A DNA stretch of 64,000 bases from Tractidigestivibacter scatoligenes (GCF_001494635.1 NZ_LOJF01000001.1:620001-684000), one strand, 5' to 3'; positions 25,416 through 34,362 are shown, numbered from the stretch's first letter. Translations and numbers: made by a program. The notes: generated by a model from the sequence alone, not told the origin.

Positions 25416-26200
25416 TTCCCACGCCCCTTCTCGCGCATCCACGCGAAGACAAACTGCTGCTGGATTCCGCCCCACCGCGAGTCCCACGTTACGTGGTGTT
25501 CGCGCTCCGCCCGCTTGATCCAGGTATCGCGCGGCACCGCCTCGAGGTACCCCAGCCCAAAGAGGCAGATGCAGCTTGCAACCTTGGGGCCAATGCCTGG
25601 GCTCTCCTCGAGCTCGGCCATGGACTCCTCAAGCGAGGTGTCCCACCGGTCAATCCGCGTGGGGTGCCAAGCCTGCGCCCGCGCCGCAAGCGCCTCGAGA
25701 TAGGGCCTCCTGTAACCCAGCTTGAGCCCTTCAATAAACGCCTCGTTGCCGAGAAGTGCCGACAGCCGGCCTGGCCCCGGTACGCATCCTCCGCCGGCGT
25801 CGAGCAGCGCGTCCATCGTCCGCTGGATGCGCACGATGTTCGAATTCTGCGACACCACAAAGCTCACGGCCGTGTCCCACCAGTCCTGCGCGAGCACGCG
25901 AATCCCGGCGCCCACCTCCATGACCTCGGCTGGCATGGCAAGCTCGTCCAGAATCTTCTGGTAGTCCACATCCAGGGCCAAGTAGTGGCGCCAATAGGCA
26001 AGCTCGTCGGCGTTGACGTCGCTTCCGTCCGCGCGCCGTACGAAGACAACGCCCTTCTCGGCATCGCCCTCCTGCGAGAGCAGACACCGCCTTTCTCCGC
26101 TGGCCACGAGCCATCCGTCCTCGGTGCGCCGCCACGTAAACACCTGGCCCGACGCGGCTATGGCGTCAAGCGAGAAGAGCGTTGTTGCAATCGCTGCCAT
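25412..26200 (-). CDS. ogg: OGG1-type 8-oxoguanine DNA glycosylase/AP lyase
   Basis: A 262-residue base-excision repair enzyme of the HhH-GPD superfamily. The N-terminal OGG domain (SGQVFTWRR, 17-25) and SQNSNIVRIQRTMDAL are typical. The helix-hairpin-helix PGIGPKVASC (201-210) holds the catalytic Lys206, and Asp225 (VPRDTW) follows 19 residues later, exactly as K249/D268 in human OGG1. It should remove 8-oxoguanine. It is the middle gene of a three-gene unit, 8 bp after the acylphosphatase. Confidence 0.88.
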   Translation of the reverse strand: MAAIATTLFSLDAIAASGQVFTWRRTEDGWLVASGERRCLLSQEGDAEKGVVFVRRADGSDVNADELAYWRHYLALDVDYQKILDELAMPAEVMEVGAGIRVLAQDWWDTAVSFVVSQNSNIVRIQRTMDALLDAGGGCVPGPGRLSALLGNEAFIEGLKLGYRRPYLEALAARAQAWHPTRIDRWDTSLEESMAELEESPGIGPKVASCICLFGLGYLEAVPRDTWIKRAEREHHVTWDSRWGGIQQQFVFAWMREKGRGK

Positions 26201-26208
26201 GCGGCCGC

Positions 26209-26574
26209 CTAGAAGCGCACGGAGAACTCGGCCTCGTCCGGCACGGGCGGGATGTCCTCCTTGGAATCGATGGTGTAGCTGATGGGGAAGCGCCGGTAGC
26301 TCTCGAGCAGCCGCGTGAAGAACGTGGCCACGGCCTCGCTTGGACCCTGGAGCTCCATGCTTACCGAGCCGTCGGGCTCGTTTCTCACCCAGCCGGTAAG
26401 CCCCAGGTCAAAGGCCACGCGCTGGCTGGTCCACCTAAAGCCCACGCCCTGGACCTGCCCCACGAAGCGCACGTGGATCCGCCGCGTGTCGCCGCCCGCA
26501 GCCGCGCCGCCCGCAGCCGCGCCGCCCGCAGCCGCGCCGTTTTCGACCTCGTTCCTGTTCCTTCTTGCGAACAT
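26209..26574 (-). CDS. acyP: Acylphosphatase with repeat-built N-terminal extension
   Basis: A 121-residue protein. Residues 32-121 form an acylphosphatase domain, with VQGVGFRW carrying the phosphate-binding Arg47 and GWVRNEPDG carrying the catalytic Asn65; their 18-residue spacing is as in known enzymes. It hydrolyses acyl-phosphates in vitro. The N-terminal 30 residues are an added tail with three AAAGG units, encoded by three exact copies of a 15-bp repeat (26491-26535). It begins an operon with the glycosylase gene. Confidence 0.9.
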   Translation of the reverse strand: MFARRNRNEVENGAAAGGAAAGGAAAGGDTRRIHVRFVGQVQGVGFRWTSQRVAFDLGLTGWVRNEPDGSVSMELQGPSEAVATFFTRLLESYRRFPISYTIDSKEDIPPVPDEAEFSVRF

Positions 26575-26720
26575 AGCGTCTCCCTCGAGTGCCTGCCCAT
26601 TGCCCTCACGAGCCCGCCCGCAAGCTCTCCGTTTATCGTGGTTGTTGCCTGTGCAAACGACCCCACGCGCGGGTACGCTTACAATACTACCCGGACAACT
26701 AGGGCGACCGAGGAGACCAC

Positions 26721-27668
26721 ATGGCGACCAAGTGCAACATCATGACGGACTCGTGCTGCGACTTTTCCCCCGAGGAGGTCGAGCAGGCGGGCATTACGTG
26801 CCTCTCGTTCACCTATACCGAGGCAAGCAAGCCCGACGGCGGTCTCTCCGGCGTCGACGACCTCTTCCAGTCCCGCTCGGCCCACGACTTCTACTCCGCC
26901 ATCGAGAACGGCGCCTGCCCCATGACCTCGCAGCCCTCCCAGATGGTCTACGAGGAGGCGTTCGAGAAGGCCATTGCCTCCGGCATCCCCACGGTTCACT
27001 TTGCCCTCTCGAGCGGCATCTCCGGTGCGTACAACGGTGCCGTGACGGCGCTTGACCGCGTGCGCGAGAAGCACGGCGGCACGCTTCCCACGCCCATCTA
27101 CGTGGTCGACTGCCTCATAGGATCCACCACGCAGAACCTCTTCATCCACGCTGCCATCGAGAAGCGCGACCAGGGCGTTACGGCCGAGGAGCTGGTTGCC
27201 TGGGCCGAGGACGCCCGCTTCCACGTCCACACCATCTTCATGGTGGACAACCTCGACGCGCTCCACCGCGGCGGCCGCATTCCCAAGTCCGTCGCCGTGG
27301 TTGGCGGCCTTCTCGACGTGAAGCCGCTTCTCACCTTTAACCTCGACGGCTCGCTGGCAATCATGGGCATGGCGCGCGGCCGCCGGAAGGCAATGCGCAA
27401 GATGGCGGAGTTCTACGAGGACTTCCACGACTCTGCCTACGAGGGCCACGTGGTGGCCATTGGAGACGCGGACTGCGTGGCCGACGGCGACTCGCTTGCC
27501 CGCATGCTCAAGCCCACCGAGCACGAGCTCAAGGTCTACCGCTCGAGCATTGGCCCCACCATCGGCTGCCACGTGGGACCCGGCATGTACTCTTGCTGCT
27601 TCTGGGGGCCGGATCGCCGTGACGACAAGTACAACGATGCCAAGAACAAGGGCAAGGCGGCCAAGTAG
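26721..27668 (+). CDS. DegV family fatty-acid-binding protein
   Basis: A 315-residue DegV protein. These proteins bind fatty acids, and some (FakB) present them to the kinase FakA. The N-terminal [11 protein letters not shown], the TSQPSQ segment, SSGISGAYN and the [27 protein letters not shown] stretch are family hallmarks. The start follows GAGGAGACCAC. The C-terminus is longer than usual and Lys-rich. A second DegV gene lies at the right edge of the window. No FakA gene is seen nearby. Confidence 0.92.
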   Translation: MATKCNIMTDSCCDFSPEEVEQAGITCLSFTYTEASKPDGGLSGVDDLFQSRSAHDFYSAIENGACPMTSQPSQMVYEEAFEKAIASGIPTVHFALSSGISGAYNGAVTALDRVREKHGGTLPTPIYVVDCLIGSTTQNLFIHAAIEKRDQGVTAEELVAWAEDARFHVHTIFMVDNLDALHRGGRIPKSVAVVGGLLDVKPLLTFNLDGSLAIMGMARGRRKAMRKMAEFYEDFHDSAYEGHVVAIGDADCVADGDSLARMLKPTEHELKVYRSSIGPTIGCHVGPGMYSCCFWGPDRRDDKYNDAKNKGKAAK

Positions 27669-27694
27669 GCGCCGTGCCTCTCGCTAACGTTTGC

Positions 27695-27723
27695 CGGGCC
27701 GCACCGCGGCCCGTTACCATTTT
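27695..27723 (+). terminator. Probable terminator after degV
   Basis: CGGGCCGC (27695-27702) pairs with GCGGCCCG (27706-27713) around ACC and is followed by TTACCATTTT. It lies only 13 bp before the next start codon, so attenuation of that gene is also possible. Confidence 0.55.
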
Positions 27724-27735
27724 AGGGGGTCTGCG

Positions 27736-29700
27736 ATGAGCTGGACACGTAGGGAATTCCTCGAGCTTGCATCGGCTGGTGCCGCAAGCATGGGCCTTGC
27801 CGCCTGCAGCGCGCCCGCGCGACAGCAGACCGACAATACCTCCGATCAGCCCGCAGAGACCACCACGCAGCCCACCGAAAACGTGGATCTTGGCGAGTTC
27901 AAGAGCCTGACGCTCGACACCAACGCCTGGAAGTACGACGCCGACAACGACGTCTACTACCAGCTGGGCCTTACCTACTGCCTGAAGCCCGCCACGACGG
28001 CCTACGAGTCCCTGGCGGTCTTTGTCCCCGGCAAGTTCTTCACGGCTGAGAAGAAAGGCGACACCTACTCCTGCACGGTGAACGAGAAGGCCGTGGTGGG
28101 CGGCTTCACGCCGTCCACGGCGCCCGTCCTTCTGCCCATCAACAGCGGCACGCTCTCACCGCAGGCGAGCCCCACGAAGTACGGCTACGACGGCCTGGGC
28201 ACCTTCCTCGATGCTGGCTGCGTCTACGTGTACGCAGGCTTCCGCGGCAGGAGCGCTGGCTATGACTCCTCGACCGGCTCCACCGACCTCTACCCTGGTG
28301 GCGCTCCCTGGCCCGTGGTCGACCTCAAGGCGGCCATTCGCTACCTCCGCTACAACAAGGACGCGCTTCCCTGCGACACCTCGAGGGTCTTCTCGTTTGG
28401 TTTCTCTGCGGGTGGCGGCGTGAGCGCGCTGCTCGGCTCTGCTGGAGATGCCGAGATCTATAAGCCCTATCTGGACTCCATTGGCGCCATCACGCACGAT
28501 GCCGAGGGCAACGCCGTCTCGGACGCCGTCTTTGGCAGCGCGTCGTGGTGCCCCGTCACCTCCTTCGACACCGCCGACGCGTCCTACGAGTGGATGATGG
28601 GGCAGTTCTCGACGGCTGGAAATCGCGCGGATGGCACGTGGACGGCCTCGCTCTCGCAGGGCTTGGCCACAGACTACGCGAGCTACATCAATGCGATGGA
28701 CTTGCGCGACTCCGATGACTCCCAGCTCACGCTCGACGAGTCCGAAGGCAGCGTCTACACGCTTGGCTCCTACGCAAGCCAGCTCCTCTCGATTCTCGAC
28801 GAGTCTGCCACCAACTTTGTCGCCGACACCACGTTCCCGTACACGTACACGCCTCAGCACATGGACGACCCAAGCTTCCCCGGTGACCCAAACCTTGCGA
28901 CCAACCGCGCGACCGAGGCTGCCGTGGCTGCTGCCAAGCAGGAGGCGCAGTCCTCTGCTGCTGCGGACGCCCAGGGAGACGGCACGAGCACGGATGCCAC
29001 GGGTTCGGCTGACGCTGCCGCAACGACCACCACGACGCTCCCCACGGGCACCACACAGGTGCAGTCCACCATCTATGACACCGTGCAGAACTACTTCGCG
29101 GCGCTCAACTCCGACTACTGGTGGATCAACTACAACGTGAGTCGCCAGACGGTCTCCATCTCGAGCCTGCGTGACTTCTCGACGCACCTGCGTCCCGCCG
29201 AGCTCTCGGTTCCCGCCTTTGATGCTGCCGATCGTTCCACGAAGACCAACCAGCTCTTTGGCATTGGCGAGGAGAGCACCCTGCACTTTGACGAGACGGT
29301 TGGCAATCGTGTGGCGGCAAACGCCGACGCCTATGCCTCGCTTGAGGGCTGGGACGAGTCCTACGCCACGGCATGGCAGGACGACCTCGAGAAGACCGAC
29401 TCTCTCGACACCGACATCCCCACGCGCGTCTCCATGGTCAACCCGCTCTACTTCCTGAGCGGTACCTACGGCGGCTATGGCACTGGTTCTGTGGCACCGC
29501 ACTGGCGCGTGAACGAGGGCGTTTTTGACACTTCGACCTCGCTCGCCACCTCGGCCAACCTGGTGCTGGCGCTGCGCCACTTCAGCGGCGTCGAGGACGT
29601 CGCCTACGAACCCGTGTGGGGCCAGGGCCACGTGATGGCGGAGCGCTCGGGCACCGCGAGCGACAACCTCCTCTCCTGGATCGCCTCCTGCTGCGAATGA
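27736..29700 (+). CDS. Tat-exported lipoprotein, alpha/beta-hydrolase (esterase/tannase-like)
   Basis: A 654-residue extracytoplasmic protein. The N-terminus has a twin-arginine motif (R5-R6-E-F-L) and a lipobox LAAC with C24. A hydrolase core follows with GFRGRSAGYDS, WPVVDLKAAIRYLRYN and the nucleophile elbow GFSAGG (S224). The insert at about 380-450 is Ala/Thr-rich and low complexity. The C-terminal GQGHVMAE may supply the catalytic His. Similar proteins are annotated as esterases or subtype B tannases; the substrate is unknown. Its TGA stop is part of a 29-bp palindrome. Confidence 0.78.
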   Translation: MSWTRREFLELASAGAASMGLAACSAPARQQTDNTSDQPAETTTQPTENVDLGEFKSLTLDTNAWKYDADNDVYYQLGLTYCLKPATTAYESLAVFVPGKFFTAEKKGDTYSCTVNEKAVVGGFTPSTAPVLLPINSGTLSPQASPTKYGYDGLGTFLDAGCVYVYAGFRGRSAGYDSSTGSTDLYPGGAPWPVVDLKAAIRYLRYNKDALPCDTSRVFSFGFSAGGGVSALLGSAGDAEIYKPYLDSIGAITHDAEGNAVSDAVFGSASWCPVTSFDTADASYEWMMGQFSTAGNRADGTWTASLSQGLATDYASYINAMDLRDSDDSQLTLDESEGSVYTLGSYASQLLSILDESATNFVADTTFPYTYTPQHMDDPSFPGDPNLATNRATEAAVAAAKQEAQSSAAADAQGDGTSTDATGSADAAATTTTTLPTGTTQVQSTIYDTVQNYFAALNSDYWWINYNVSRQTVSISSLRDFSTHLRPAELSVPAFDAADRSTKTNQLFGIGEESTLHFDETVGNRVAANADAYASLEGWDESYATAWQDDLEKTDSLDTDIPTRVSMVNPLYFLSGTYGGYGTGSVAPHWRVNEGVFDTSTSLATSANLVLALRHFSGVEDVAYEPVWGQGHVMAERSGTASDNLLSWIASCCE

Positions 29701-29726
29701 GACAAAGGGACAGTCCCTTTGTCTCA
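29698..29726. repeat. 29-bp palindrome, copy 1 (supplies a stop codon)
   Basis: TGAGACAAAGGGAC and its exact reverse complement flank a central A. The first three bases are the stop codon of the esterase gene. Related 29-bp copies are at 42940, 47317 and 60921. RNA from it would form a strong hairpin and may act as a terminator or stabiliser. Confidence 0.9.
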
Positions 29727-29737
29727 TGGAGTGGAAT

Positions 29738-30469
29738 ATGACTGACGAGAACAACGTACGTACGGCATACGCGGCCATCACAAGGCGCGGCTTCATGGGC
29801 CTGGCGCTTGCTGCGGCGTCCTTCTCGCTTGCCGCCTGCGGAGCCTCATCCAGCGCGAGCGGAGAGGGGAGCGCAAGCACCTCCTCGTCCTCCTCGGACA
29901 CGTCGTCTGACTCCTCGACGATCAGCGATGCTACGGACACCAGTGACCAGCCCACGGGCCCCTACGCCTCGGGCGTCCACCATGCTACCATCGAGGTCAC
30001 GGACTACGGCACCATCTCGGTTGCCTTGAACGCCAACGTCGCCCCTATCACCGTGTCCAACTTTGCCGACTTGGTCGAGCAGGGCTTCTACAACGGGCTC
30101 ACCTTCCACCGCGTGGTGAAGGACTTCATGATTCAGGGCGGTGACCCCAACGGCGACGGCACCGGCGGCTCCGACACCACCATCAAGGGCGAGTTCTCGG
30201 CCAACGGGGTGAAGAACGACATTGCCCACGTGCGCGGCACCATCTCGATGGCACGCTCGTCGGACTACAACTCGGCCAGCTCGCAGTTCTTCATCGTCCA
30301 GAAGACGGCGGCCTCGCTCAACGGCCGGTACGCCGCCTTTGGCAACGTGACGGACGGCATGGACGTGGTCGATGCCATCGTGGACGCAACGGCCGACAAG
30401 GGCGATTCCAACGGGATCCTCCCCAAGGAGGACCAGCCCGTCATTGCCTCCATCACGATGGTCGACTAG
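29738..30469 (+). CDS. Tat-exported cyclophilin-type peptidyl-prolyl isomerase lipoprotein
   Basis: A 243-residue protein. A Tat-like R16-R17-G-F and lipobox LAAC (C34) are followed by a Ser/Asp-rich spacer and a cyclophilin domain (about 83-243). VSNFADLVEQGFYNGLTFHRVVKDFMIQGGDP and SASSQFFIV are the usual active-site segments. It should assist folding at the outer face of the membrane. ATG 29738 sits behind GGAGTGGAAT; ATG 29726 lies inside the palindrome and has no ribosome site. Confidence 0.93.
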   Translation: MTDENNVRTAYAAITRRGFMGLALAAASFSLAACGASSSASGEGSASTSSSSSDTSSDSSTISDATDTSDQPTGPYASGVHHATIEVTDYGTISVALNANVAPITVSNFADLVEQGFYNGLTFHRVVKDFMIQGGDPNGDGTGGSDTTIKGEFSANGVKNDIAHVRGTISMARSSDYNSASSQFFIVQKTAASLNGRYAAFGNVTDGMDVVDAIVDATADKGDSNGILPKEDQPVIASITMVD

Positions 30470-30617
30470 GGATGGGCACGCCCTGCACTCCTCGCCACAA
30501 CGAAATAAACCAAACAAGATAGTGTGCTTTGCCGCAATAGGCAAGGGCATATATCCAAACGGTATAGAAAACGACGTTATCGTGCTAATATCATATGCAT
30601 GAGAAAGGAGTTTTCGC

Positions 30618-31118
30618 ATGTATGAGATTGGTGAGTACGTTGTCCATCCCGGCCAGGGCGTGTGCCGCGTTGAGGATGTGACAGATGGTCCCACCCCTTG
30701 CTACCAGCTCATGCCTGTTGGGGAGCGCCATCCCATGCGCATCAGCTATCCCGTCTCCAGTGAGTCTCGCCTGCGCCCGGTTCTCTCGGCGGAGGAAGCT
30801 CGTGCCATCATTGACGAGTACCCCACCATGGAGGTGGAGTCCTACTCCGAGCACAGTGGAACCCTGGAGGAACAGCACTTCAAGGACGAGATTCGCCGTG
30901 GTAGCTGCCAGGACTCCGTACGCATCGTAAAAACCTTCCGCGAGCGCATCGACGAGGTCAAGGCCCGCAACAAGAAGCCGCCCGTTGCCTTTGACCGCAT
31001 CCTCAAGCTGGCGACGGCCCGTTCGCTCCAGGAGCTCTCCGTTGCGCTTGATACCACGCCCGAGGACGTCCAGGCGCTCTTCGAGGGCGCGCTTGATGCC
31101 GCTGACGAGGAGAACTAG
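30618..31118 (+). CDS. carD: CarD family RNA polymerase-binding regulator
   Basis: A 166-residue protein with the N-terminal CarD/TRCF RNAP-interaction domain (YEIGEYVVHPGQGVCRVEDV) and a helical C-terminal DNA-binding part. In actinobacteria CarD binds RNAP beta and stabilises open promoter complexes. The ATG at 30618 follows AAAGGAGTTTTCGC. The upstream region 30520-30600 is unusually AT-rich and probably holds a strong promoter. A clear terminator follows. Confidence 0.93.
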   Translation: MYEIGEYVVHPGQGVCRVEDVTDGPTPCYQLMPVGERHPMRISYPVSSESRLRPVLSAEEARAIIDEYPTMEVESYSEHSGTLEEQHFKDEIRRGSCQDSVRIVKTFRERIDEVKARNKKPPVAFDRILKLATARSLQELSVALDTTPEDVQALFEGALDAADEEN

Positions 31119-31148
31119 CTAGCACGTTTCCAGGCACTTTTCGCATGC

Positions 31149-31181
31149 AAAGCCGGCCGCCACGCGCGGCCGGCTTTCTTG
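31149..31181 (+). terminator. Terminator of carD
   Basis: AAAGCCGGCCGC (31149-31160) pairs perfectly with GCGGCCGGCTTT (31166-31177) around CACGC, followed by CTTG. Confidence 0.85.
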
Positions 31182-31319
31182 TCGAAGGCGTTATGCTCAC
31201 AGCATGCGCCCGACACATTCTTTCCGCTGCGTTGCCATTCTCGCCAAAGCGTGGGCAAAGCGCTCACCTTGGGTAGAATTGGTCTCACTCAACCTTATGG
31301 CCTCGACCAAGGAGGATCC

Positions 31320-31616
31320 GTGCCTACCGCAGACGAGACAGACCAGAACCGTGCAATCATCACCGTCCTGGGAGAAGACCGCCCGGGCATCGTTGCAGCA
31401 GTGTCCACGGAGCTCTCTGAGCGTTCCGCCAACATCCTCGACATCTCGCAGACCATCCTCCAGGGCACGTTCACGATGACCATGCTCGTGGACCTGGCAC
31501 AGGTCAAGACAGACTTCTCCGAGCTCAAGGGTGCCCTCGACGCGCTCTCGGAGCGCCTGGGCGTCCAGATTCGCATCCAGCGTGAGGAAGTCTTCCGCTA
31601 CATGTACCGCCTGTAG
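31320..31616 (+). CDS. ACT domain protein (UPF0237-like)
   Basis: A 98-residue protein made almost entirely of an ACT domain: ITVLGEDRPGIVAAVSTELSE, NILDISQTILQGTFTMTMLVD. Such small ACT proteins probably sense a small molecule, often an amino acid. The start is GTG at 31320 behind AAGGAGGATCC; a longer frame from 31179 crosses the carD terminator and is not used. The usual partner, a UPF0210 protein, is not beside it. Citrate synthase follows 74 bp later. Confidence 0.87.
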   Translation: MPTADETDQNRAIITVLGEDRPGIVAAVSTELSERSANILDISQTILQGTFTMTMLVDLAQVKTDFSELKGALDALSERLGVQIRIQREEVFRYMYRL

Positions 31617-31690
31617 CTCCTCCCAGCGCAAGCTAACGGTCTTCGGCGCGTCCGTCTCGCGGTGCGGGACGGCGAGAAAGGTGTTAGGCC

Positions 31691-33217
31691 ATGCCCCTCT
31701 TCAAGTCAAACCGCAGCAGGAACGAGGTCTTTGGGCCCATCCTCTCGACGCTCGACACCTCCGCCATGACGCACGTGGCGGATGCCTACCCCATGCCGTC
31801 CCAGGCCCTGGGCCGTCCCGCCGTCTCCGATGGCCTCTATGACGGCTACAAGGACGCCGACGTCCTGGACGGCGACCTCTACAGCCGTTACGACGTGAAG
31901 CGCGGCCTGCGCAACGCCGATGGCTCCGGCGTGCTCGTGGGTCTCACTACCATCTCGAACGTCCACGGCTACACCAAGGAGAACGGCGTGGTCGTGCCCG
32001 ACAAGGGCGACCTCATCCTTCGTGGCTACCACATTGATGACCTGGTGGCAGGACCGCAGCGCGAGGACCGCTTTGGCTACGAGGAGGTGGCCTACCTCGT
32101 GATCACCGGGCACCTGCCCACTACCGCCGAGCTGGACGATTTCCGCGCTCGCATCGACTCGCGCAGGCAGCTGCCCGACGGCTACCTCTCGATCTTCCCC
32201 CGCACCACGTACAGCCACTCGATCATGAATGTGCTGCAGCGCGCCACGCTCCTGCTGTACGCCTTCGACCCCACGCCGGACGACACCTCGCCCGAGCACG
32301 AGATTGACGTGGCCCTCTCGCTCCTTGGCCGCTGGCCGCGCACGGCAGCTGTGGCCCATGCCGCAAGCGTGGCGGCCATGAACGAGGACCGCCTGGTGGT
32401 GCCGCCCGCGCGCGAGGGCTTCTCGATGGCCGAGACGGTGCTCGACGTGCTTCGCGGTGACGAGGGCTTCACGCACGACGAGGCCATGATGCTCGATGTG
32501 ATGCTCATGCTCCACGTGGAGCATGGCGGCGGCAACAACTCCACCTTCACCACGCGCGTGCTCTCGTCCTCGGGGACCGATGCCTACTCTGCCTACGCGG
32601 CGGCACTGGGCTCCCTCAAGGGCCCCAAGCACGGCGGCGCCAACTTCAAGGTTGGCCAGATGATCGACGACATTGGCTCCCATGTGGCCGACTGGACCAA
32701 CGACGACGAGGTGGCGGGCTATCTCGAGAAGATTGTCCGCGGCGAGGCCTTTGACAAGACCGGCCTCATCTACGGCCTTGGTCACGCCGTCTACACGCTC
32801 TCCGACCCCCGCGCGCAGCTGGTCAAGCGCTATGCGCGCAAGCTGGCGCACCAGAAGGGTGCCGAGGACAAGCTCGACCTCATCGAGAGCATCGAGCGCC
32901 TGGGGCCCGAGGTCATGCGCAACGTCAAGGGCACCAAGAAGCCCATCTGCGCCAACATCGACATGTACACGGGCTTTGTCTACTCCATGCTCGGCGTGCC
33001 CAAGGACCTCTACACGCCCATCTTTGCCATGGCGCGCGTCGCCGGCTGGGCGGCGCACCGCATGGAGGAGCTCTACGGCGCGGGCCGCATCATCAGGCCG
33101 GCATATCGCTCTGTCTTCGACATGCGCGAGTACGTGCCGCTTGAGGAGCGCGATGACGCCGCGGACGAGAAGGGCGCCGCAGGTGAGAAGGACGCTGGCG
33201 TGACAGATGGGCAGTAG
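31691..33217 (+). CDS. gltA: Citrate synthase
   Basis: A 508-residue enzyme condensing oxaloacetate and acetyl-CoA. Catalytic residues are in place: H314 (GPKHGGAN), H365 (GLGHAVY) and D424 (NIDMYTGFVY). The length exceeds the usual 370-430 because of an N-terminal extension of about 80 residues and an acidic C-terminal tail. A 2-methylcitrate synthase activity cannot be excluded. No other citrate-cycle gene is nearby, so it may serve glutamate synthesis. The HAD gene begins inside its 3' end. Confidence 0.93.
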   Translation: MPLFKSNRSRNEVFGPILSTLDTSAMTHVADAYPMPSQALGRPAVSDGLYDGYKDADVLDGDLYSRYDVKRGLRNADGSGVLVGLTTISNVHGYTKENGVVVPDKGDLILRGYHIDDLVAGPQREDRFGYEEVAYLVITGHLPTTAELDDFRARIDSRRQLPDGYLSIFPRTTYSHSIMNVLQRATLLLYAFDPTPDDTSPEHEIDVALSLLGRWPRTAAVAHAASVAAMNEDRLVVPPAREGFSMAETVLDVLRGDEGFTHDEAMMLDVMLMLHVEHGGGNNSTFTTRVLSSSGTDAYSAYAAALGSLKGPKHGGANFKVGQMIDDIGSHVADWTNDDEVAGYLEKIVRGEAFDKTGLIYGLGHAVYTLSDPRAQLVKRYARKLAHQKGAEDKLDLIESIERLGPEVMRNVKGTKKPICANIDMYTGFVYSMLGVPKDLYTPIFAMARVAGWAAHRMEELYGAGRIIRPAYRSVFDMREYVPLEERDDAADEKGAAGEKDAGVTDGQ

Positions 33218-34085
33218 CTCTCGCACTGATGCGCAGGGCGCCCCCGTGCGCCCGCGCATCGTCTTCTCGGACATGGACGACACCTTCCTTGCACCTGACA
33301 AGTCGCTGCTGCCGCGCAACATGGCTATGCTCGATCGCCTGGCCGAGGAAGGCATCGAGTTTGTGCCCTGCACGGGACGCGCGTGGCACGCGATTCCGCC
33401 CGAGGTCCGCCGCCATCCGGCGACGCACTACGGCGTGCCTTCGGACGGCTCCGTGGTGATCGATGCCGCGTCCGAGAAGGTCCTTCTCGACCAGAGCCTG
33501 GGCGCACGGCGCGCGCTGGCACTGCTCTCGCGCGTGGGCGGGCTTCTCGACCGCATGACCTTCGAGGTGTTTGCCGACGGCCGCGTGCTTACCAACGGGG
33601 CGAGCTGGGAGCTTATCGGGCAGCTGGGGCTGTCCGCGGCCCAGACTGCGTACATGCAGGCGTCGCGCACGCTGGTGGACAAGCCACTCGAGCAGGTGAT
33701 CCTCGACGCTCGCACGGTCGAGCGCGTAGGCATGTGCTGGGGCGTTGGCGCTGGCGCGCGCGAGGTCGCCTGTGCTGCGCGCTTGGCCGTGGAGGAGGAC
33801 CCCACGCTGCGGCACACGGGTTCCTACGGGAGCGCCATCGAAGTGGTGGACGCGCGGGCGTCGAAGGGCTCCGCGCTGGCGTGGCTCTGCGACAGGCTTG
33901 GCATTGCGCGCGAGCAGAGCGTGGCGTTTGGCGACTCACCCAACGACCTTGAGATGATTCGCGCTGCGGGCGACGGCGTGGCCGTGGGTAACGCGTGCGA
34001 GGCGCTGCTCGCCGAGGCGGACCACGTGACGGCGACCAACGCCGAGAGCGGCTTCGCGACGTACCTGGAGGCACTTCTCGGGTAG
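33207..34085 (+). CDS. Cof-type HAD-IIB family phosphatase
   Basis: A 292-residue hydrolase. Motif I is DMDDT with nucleophile D22 and acid D24. The cap domain is the large C2b type, and motif IV is GDSPND with D243. Members dephosphorylate sugar phosphates, nucleotides or flavins; the substrate cannot be predicted. The start overlaps the gltA end by 11 bp, so the two are probably co-translated. The 105-bp repeat with a strong terminator follows. Confidence 0.9.
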   Translation: MGSSSRTDAQGAPVRPRIVFSDMDDTFLAPDKSLLPRNMAMLDRLAEEGIEFVPCTGRAWHAIPPEVRRHPATHYGVPSDGSVVIDAASEKVLLDQSLGARRALALLSRVGGLLDRMTFEVFADGRVLTNGASWELIGQLGLSAAQTAYMQASRTLVDKPLEQVILDARTVERVGMCWGVGAGAREVACAARLAVEEDPTLRHTGSYGSAIEVVDARASKGSALAWLCDRLGIAREQSVAFGDSPNDLEMIRAAGDGVAVGNACEALLAEADHVTATNAESGFATYLEALLG

Positions 34086-34143
34086 GGAGTAGGGTTGTCG
34101 GCGCCCGAAGGCGCGCTTTGGCAGCAAGCCTGTACGGAGATGC

Positions 34144-34248
34144 ACCTTCCGGCGCCGTTTTGACGCTCGTAGGCACGTTCTGGCAGCAAGTGCGCACAAA
34201 GTCGCGGCTCCGGCACCAATTCTGCGCCGGAGCCGCGTTTTTCTCGCC
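34144..34248. repeat. 105-bp dispersed repeat, copy A
   Basis: Starts ACCTTCCGGCGCCGTTTTGACG and ends TTTTTCTCGCC. It is the same length as the copy at 38473-38577, and most bases are identical. Its right third is a perfect terminator hairpin. A partial unit (GGCAGCAAG ... GTACGGAG) precedes it at 34120-34140. Confidence 0.85.
34203..34242 (+). terminator. Terminator inside repeat copy A
   Basis: CGCGGCTCCGGC (34203-34214) pairs perfectly with GCCGGAGCCGCG (34226-34237), followed by TTTTT. It should end the gltA-HAD transcript. Confidence 0.88.
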
Positions 34249-34270
34249 CTTGAGTTCCCCGTACTGGTCA

Positions 34271-34347
34271 AATGTGTACAAATAGAAGCGCCGAGAAATC
34301 CGTCAACTGGGGTTTCTCGGCGCTATGCTTACCAAATTGTACACATT
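34271..34347. repeat. Nested inverted repeats between two convergent genes
   Basis: Outer arms AATGTGTACAA (34271-34281) and TTGTACACATT (34337-34347) and inner arms AGCGCCGAGAAA (34287-34298) and TTTCTCGGCGCT (34313-34324) are all perfect. This may be a small non-autonomous insertion, or the terminator of ade on the minus strand. Confidence 0.75.
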
Positions 34348-34362
34348 CCTCGAACTGCGGCG

